The translations under genes and the position numbers were made by a program. This document shows, in pieces, positions 5,819 through 7,011 of a stretch of DNA of 7,011 bases. Each line of letters opens with the position of its first letter. The stretch's first letter is position 1. Source of the DNA: an uncultured Clostridia bacterium (GTDB taxonomy: Bacteria; Bacillota; Clostridia; Oscillospirales; CAG-272); contig CANBDB010000079.1 of assembly GCA_947367285.1 (NCBI GenBank), positions 1-7,011 of the forward strand, written 5' to 3'. The notes beneath the pieces are model-generated. The model made no database searches, had not been told where the DNA came from, and was given only the letters and a program-made list of their open reading frames with translations.

Positions 5819-6934
5819 ATGACAAATATGACAGATATTATTCTTGTTGTAGCCGGCTTGGCTTTCCTCGGCCTTGTTATCGCACTTACTAACCTTAGAG
5901 TTGTTCCTCAGTCCAGAGCTTGGGTAATGGAACGTATCGGCGTGTACTCCAGAACATGGAACACAGGTCTTCATATCAAGATTCCTTTCATTGAGAAAAA
6001 GGCTATGGCTGTAGACCTTAGAGAGCAGATGCTCGTTCTTGGCGAAGGTCTTAACATTAATCATAATCACTATCACAACCACAATTCAAAGGTTGAAGCG
6101 AAGGTTACAGGCGATAGACTTAAATCATCCGTTGGTGTTGTAAACTCAGTTGATGGCGTATTTTCTGCTGATTATAGACATGATTCTAAGAGACATCATC
6201 CTAACTCCCAGCCTGTTATCACTAAGGATAACGTAAGCATGGATGTTGATGCAGTTGTATTCTATATGGTTACTGATCCCAAGCTTTTCGCTTACGGACA
6301 TGCAAACCCCATTTCCGCTATTAAGCACCTCGCTGCTACAACTCTTCGTAACCTTATTGGTGAGCTTGAGCTTGATACAGTTCTTACATCAAGAGATTTC
6401 ATCAACACAAGAATGAGAACAATCCTTGATGAAGCAAGTGATGCTTGGGGTGTTAAGGTTACTCGTGTTGAACTTATGAACCTTATCATTTCCGACAAAG
6501 AGCTTAGCGAAGCTATGGAAAAGCAGATGATCGCTGAACGTAAACGTCGCGAGCAGATCATCCTTGCTGAAGGTGAGAGAAAGTCCGCTATCCTTGTTGC
6601 TGAAGGTAAGAAGCAGGCAGCTATTCTCGAAGCAGAAGGTTTGAAGCAGTCCGAAATCCTCGCAGCTGAAGCTCGTAGAGAGGCTATGATTTGTGAGGCT
6701 GAAGGTGAAGCTGAGGCTATTCTTCAGGTACAACAGGCTACTGCTGAAGGTATCAAGATGATCAACGCTTCTGCTCCTACCAAGGAAGCACAGGCTATTT
6801 ATCTTGGTGTTAAGAGCCTTGCGGCGTTTGAAAAGGCAGCTGATGGTCATGCAACTAAGATCATTATTCCTTCCGAAATTCAGGGTCTCGCAGGACTTGC
6901 ATCCAGCGCATCCGAAATTTTTAAGGCAGAATAA
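5819..6934 (+). CDS. SPFH/band-7 slipin (stomatin-like, QmcA-type) with His-rich insertion
   Basis: A 371-residue membrane-anchored SPFH protein; such proteins form large ring or cage assemblies that organise membrane microdomains and influence membrane proteases. Order: N-terminal membrane segment (about 6-24); start of the SPFH domain (VVPQSRAWVMERIGVY, 28-43; VDLREQMLVL, 65-74); an insertion (about 75-129); the rest of the SPFH domain (QPVITKDNVSMDVDAVVFY, 131-149; DAWGVKVTRVELM, 208-220); five 11-residue coiled-coil repeats (250-304); and a C-terminal segment ending IIIPSEIQGLAGL. QmcA-like relatives are about 300-330 residues and run almost directly from the LREQ strand to the QPVITKDN strand, so the insertion explains the extra length. 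It contains H82, H84, H86 and H88 plus H121, H126 and H127. The gene is the second of an NfeD-slipin operon and has highly biased codons. Family is sure; function is inferred. Confidence 0.93.
   Translation: MTNMTDIILVVAGLAFLGLVIALTNLRVVPQSRAWVMERIGVYSRTWNTGLHIKIPFIEKKAMAVDLREQMLVLGEGLNINHNHYHNHNSKVEAKVTGDRLKSSVGVVNSVDGVFSADYRHDSKRHHPNSQPVITKDNVSMDVDAVVFYMVTDPKLFAYGHANPISAIKHLAATTLRNLIGELELDTVLTSRDFINTRMRTILDEASDAWGVKVTRVELMNLIISDKELSEAMEKQMIAERKRREQIILAEGERKSAILVAEGKKQAAILEAEGLKQSEILAAEARREAMICEAEGEAEAILQVQQATAEGIKMINASAPTKEAQAIYLGVKSLAAFEKAADGHATKIIIPSEIQGLAGLASSASEIFKAE
6041..6205 (+). other. Histidine/asparagine-rich insertion within the slipin SPFH domain
   Basis: This segment encodes about residues 75-129 of the slipin, between two beta strands that are normally nearly adjacent. 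It opens with N-H-N-H-Y-H-N-H-N (81-89), in which every second residue is His, then a polar stretch with a short valine-rich part (103-115), and ends with RHDSKRHH (120-127). The reading frame is intact, so it is part of the protein. It uses AAT, TCA, GCG and GTA codons more than the flanking sequence does. Confidence 0.75.
6566..6730 (+). repeat. Five in-register 33-bp units encoding 11-residue coiled-coil repeats
   Basis: Residues 250-304 of the slipin divide exactly into five 11-residue units: AEGERKSAILV, AEGKKQAAILE, AEGLKQSEILA, AEARREAMICE and AEGEAEAILQV. All begin Ala-Glu, and Ile or Leu recurs at positions 9-10 in the first three. Hendecad repeats of this kind form long right-handed or nearly straight coiled coils, typical of the SPFH C-terminal helix. 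The DNA repeats are imperfect, so this is protein structure rather than a satellite. Confidence 0.8.
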
Positions 6935-6955
6935 TCAAGCTAACTTAAAATATAT

Positions 6956-6989
6956 AAGGCACAGAAATTTCTGTGCCTTTCTTTTTTTT
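6956..6989 (+). terminator. Rho-independent terminator of the NfeD-slipin operon
   Basis: A perfect 24-bp palindrome (6956-6979), with stem AAGGCACAGA/TCTGTGCCTT around an AATT centre, is followed by TC and T8 (6982-6989). It begins 21 nt after the slipin stop. The A-run on its 5' side could also support termination from the other direction. It ends the two-gene transcript cleanly. Confidence 0.95.
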
Positions 6990-6998
6990 CAAAAACCT

Positions 6999-7004
6999 TT
7001 GACA
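6999..7004 (+). promoter_or_regulatory. Possible -35 element of a gene beyond the right edge
   Basis: A perfect TTGACA just after the terminator, with A5 upstream (6991-6995), could be the -35 of a rightward promoter. The window ends seven bases later, so no -10 can be checked. This is a weak call based on one hexamer. Confidence 0.3.
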
Positions 7005-7011
7005 AATATCA

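Overview
The window is AT-rich DNA with strong AGGAG-type ribosome binding sites, sigma-A-type promoters (TTGACA/TATAAT) and short U-tailed hairpin terminators. The gene set is lepB-rbgA-rnhB-yraN, a DUF1540 protein, and an NfeD plus band-7 pair. Together these point to a low-GC Gram-positive bacterium (Bacillota), most likely a Clostridia-class anaerobe. That placement is inferred from protein style and gene content; no rRNA gene is present to confirm it.

Layout from left to right. At 1-29 there is a perfect-consensus minus-strand promoter (TTGACA, 17 bp, TATAAT) that fires out of the left edge. A metallophosphoesterase gene (55-783, minus) is divergent from a small cysteine-rich DUF1540 gene (882-1073, plus). 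The roughly 100 bp between them carries a perfect 19-bp palindrome at 833-851, a likely operator. The DUF1540 gene ends in a UUCG-loop terminator whose T-tract also encodes the last codons of the convergent thrC.

From 5102 down to 1104 runs a tight five-gene minus-strand unit in transcription order: lepB (signal peptidase I), rbgA (50S assembly GTPase), rnhB (RNase HII), yraN (UPF0102 nuclease-like) and thrC (threonine synthase). Gaps are about 30, 8, 1 and 21 nt. An extended -10 promoter at 5157-5185 probably drives it. The first four genes follow an order I recall as common in Bacillota; thrC at the end is a metabolic passenger. RbgA has NKAT where the guanine-specificity motif is normally NKxD.

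On the plus strand, a strong promoter (5234-5262) preceded by roughly helically phased A-tracts drives an NfeD-like membrane protein and a band-7/SPFH (slipin) protein, closed by a perfect 24-bp palindromic terminator. NfeD and SPFH proteins are known partners in membrane-domain scaffolds. These two genes use visibly more biased codons than their neighbours, which suggests high expression. The slipin carries an unusual insertion of about 55 residues within the SPFH domain, including an alternating HxHxHxH motif, followed by five in-register 11-residue repeats.

Most of the window is ordinary housekeeping sequence. The most unusual item is the histidine-rich insertion in the slipin; I see no evidence of a mobile element, CRISPR array, RNA gene or defence system. 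No gene-free stretch exceeds 300 bases.
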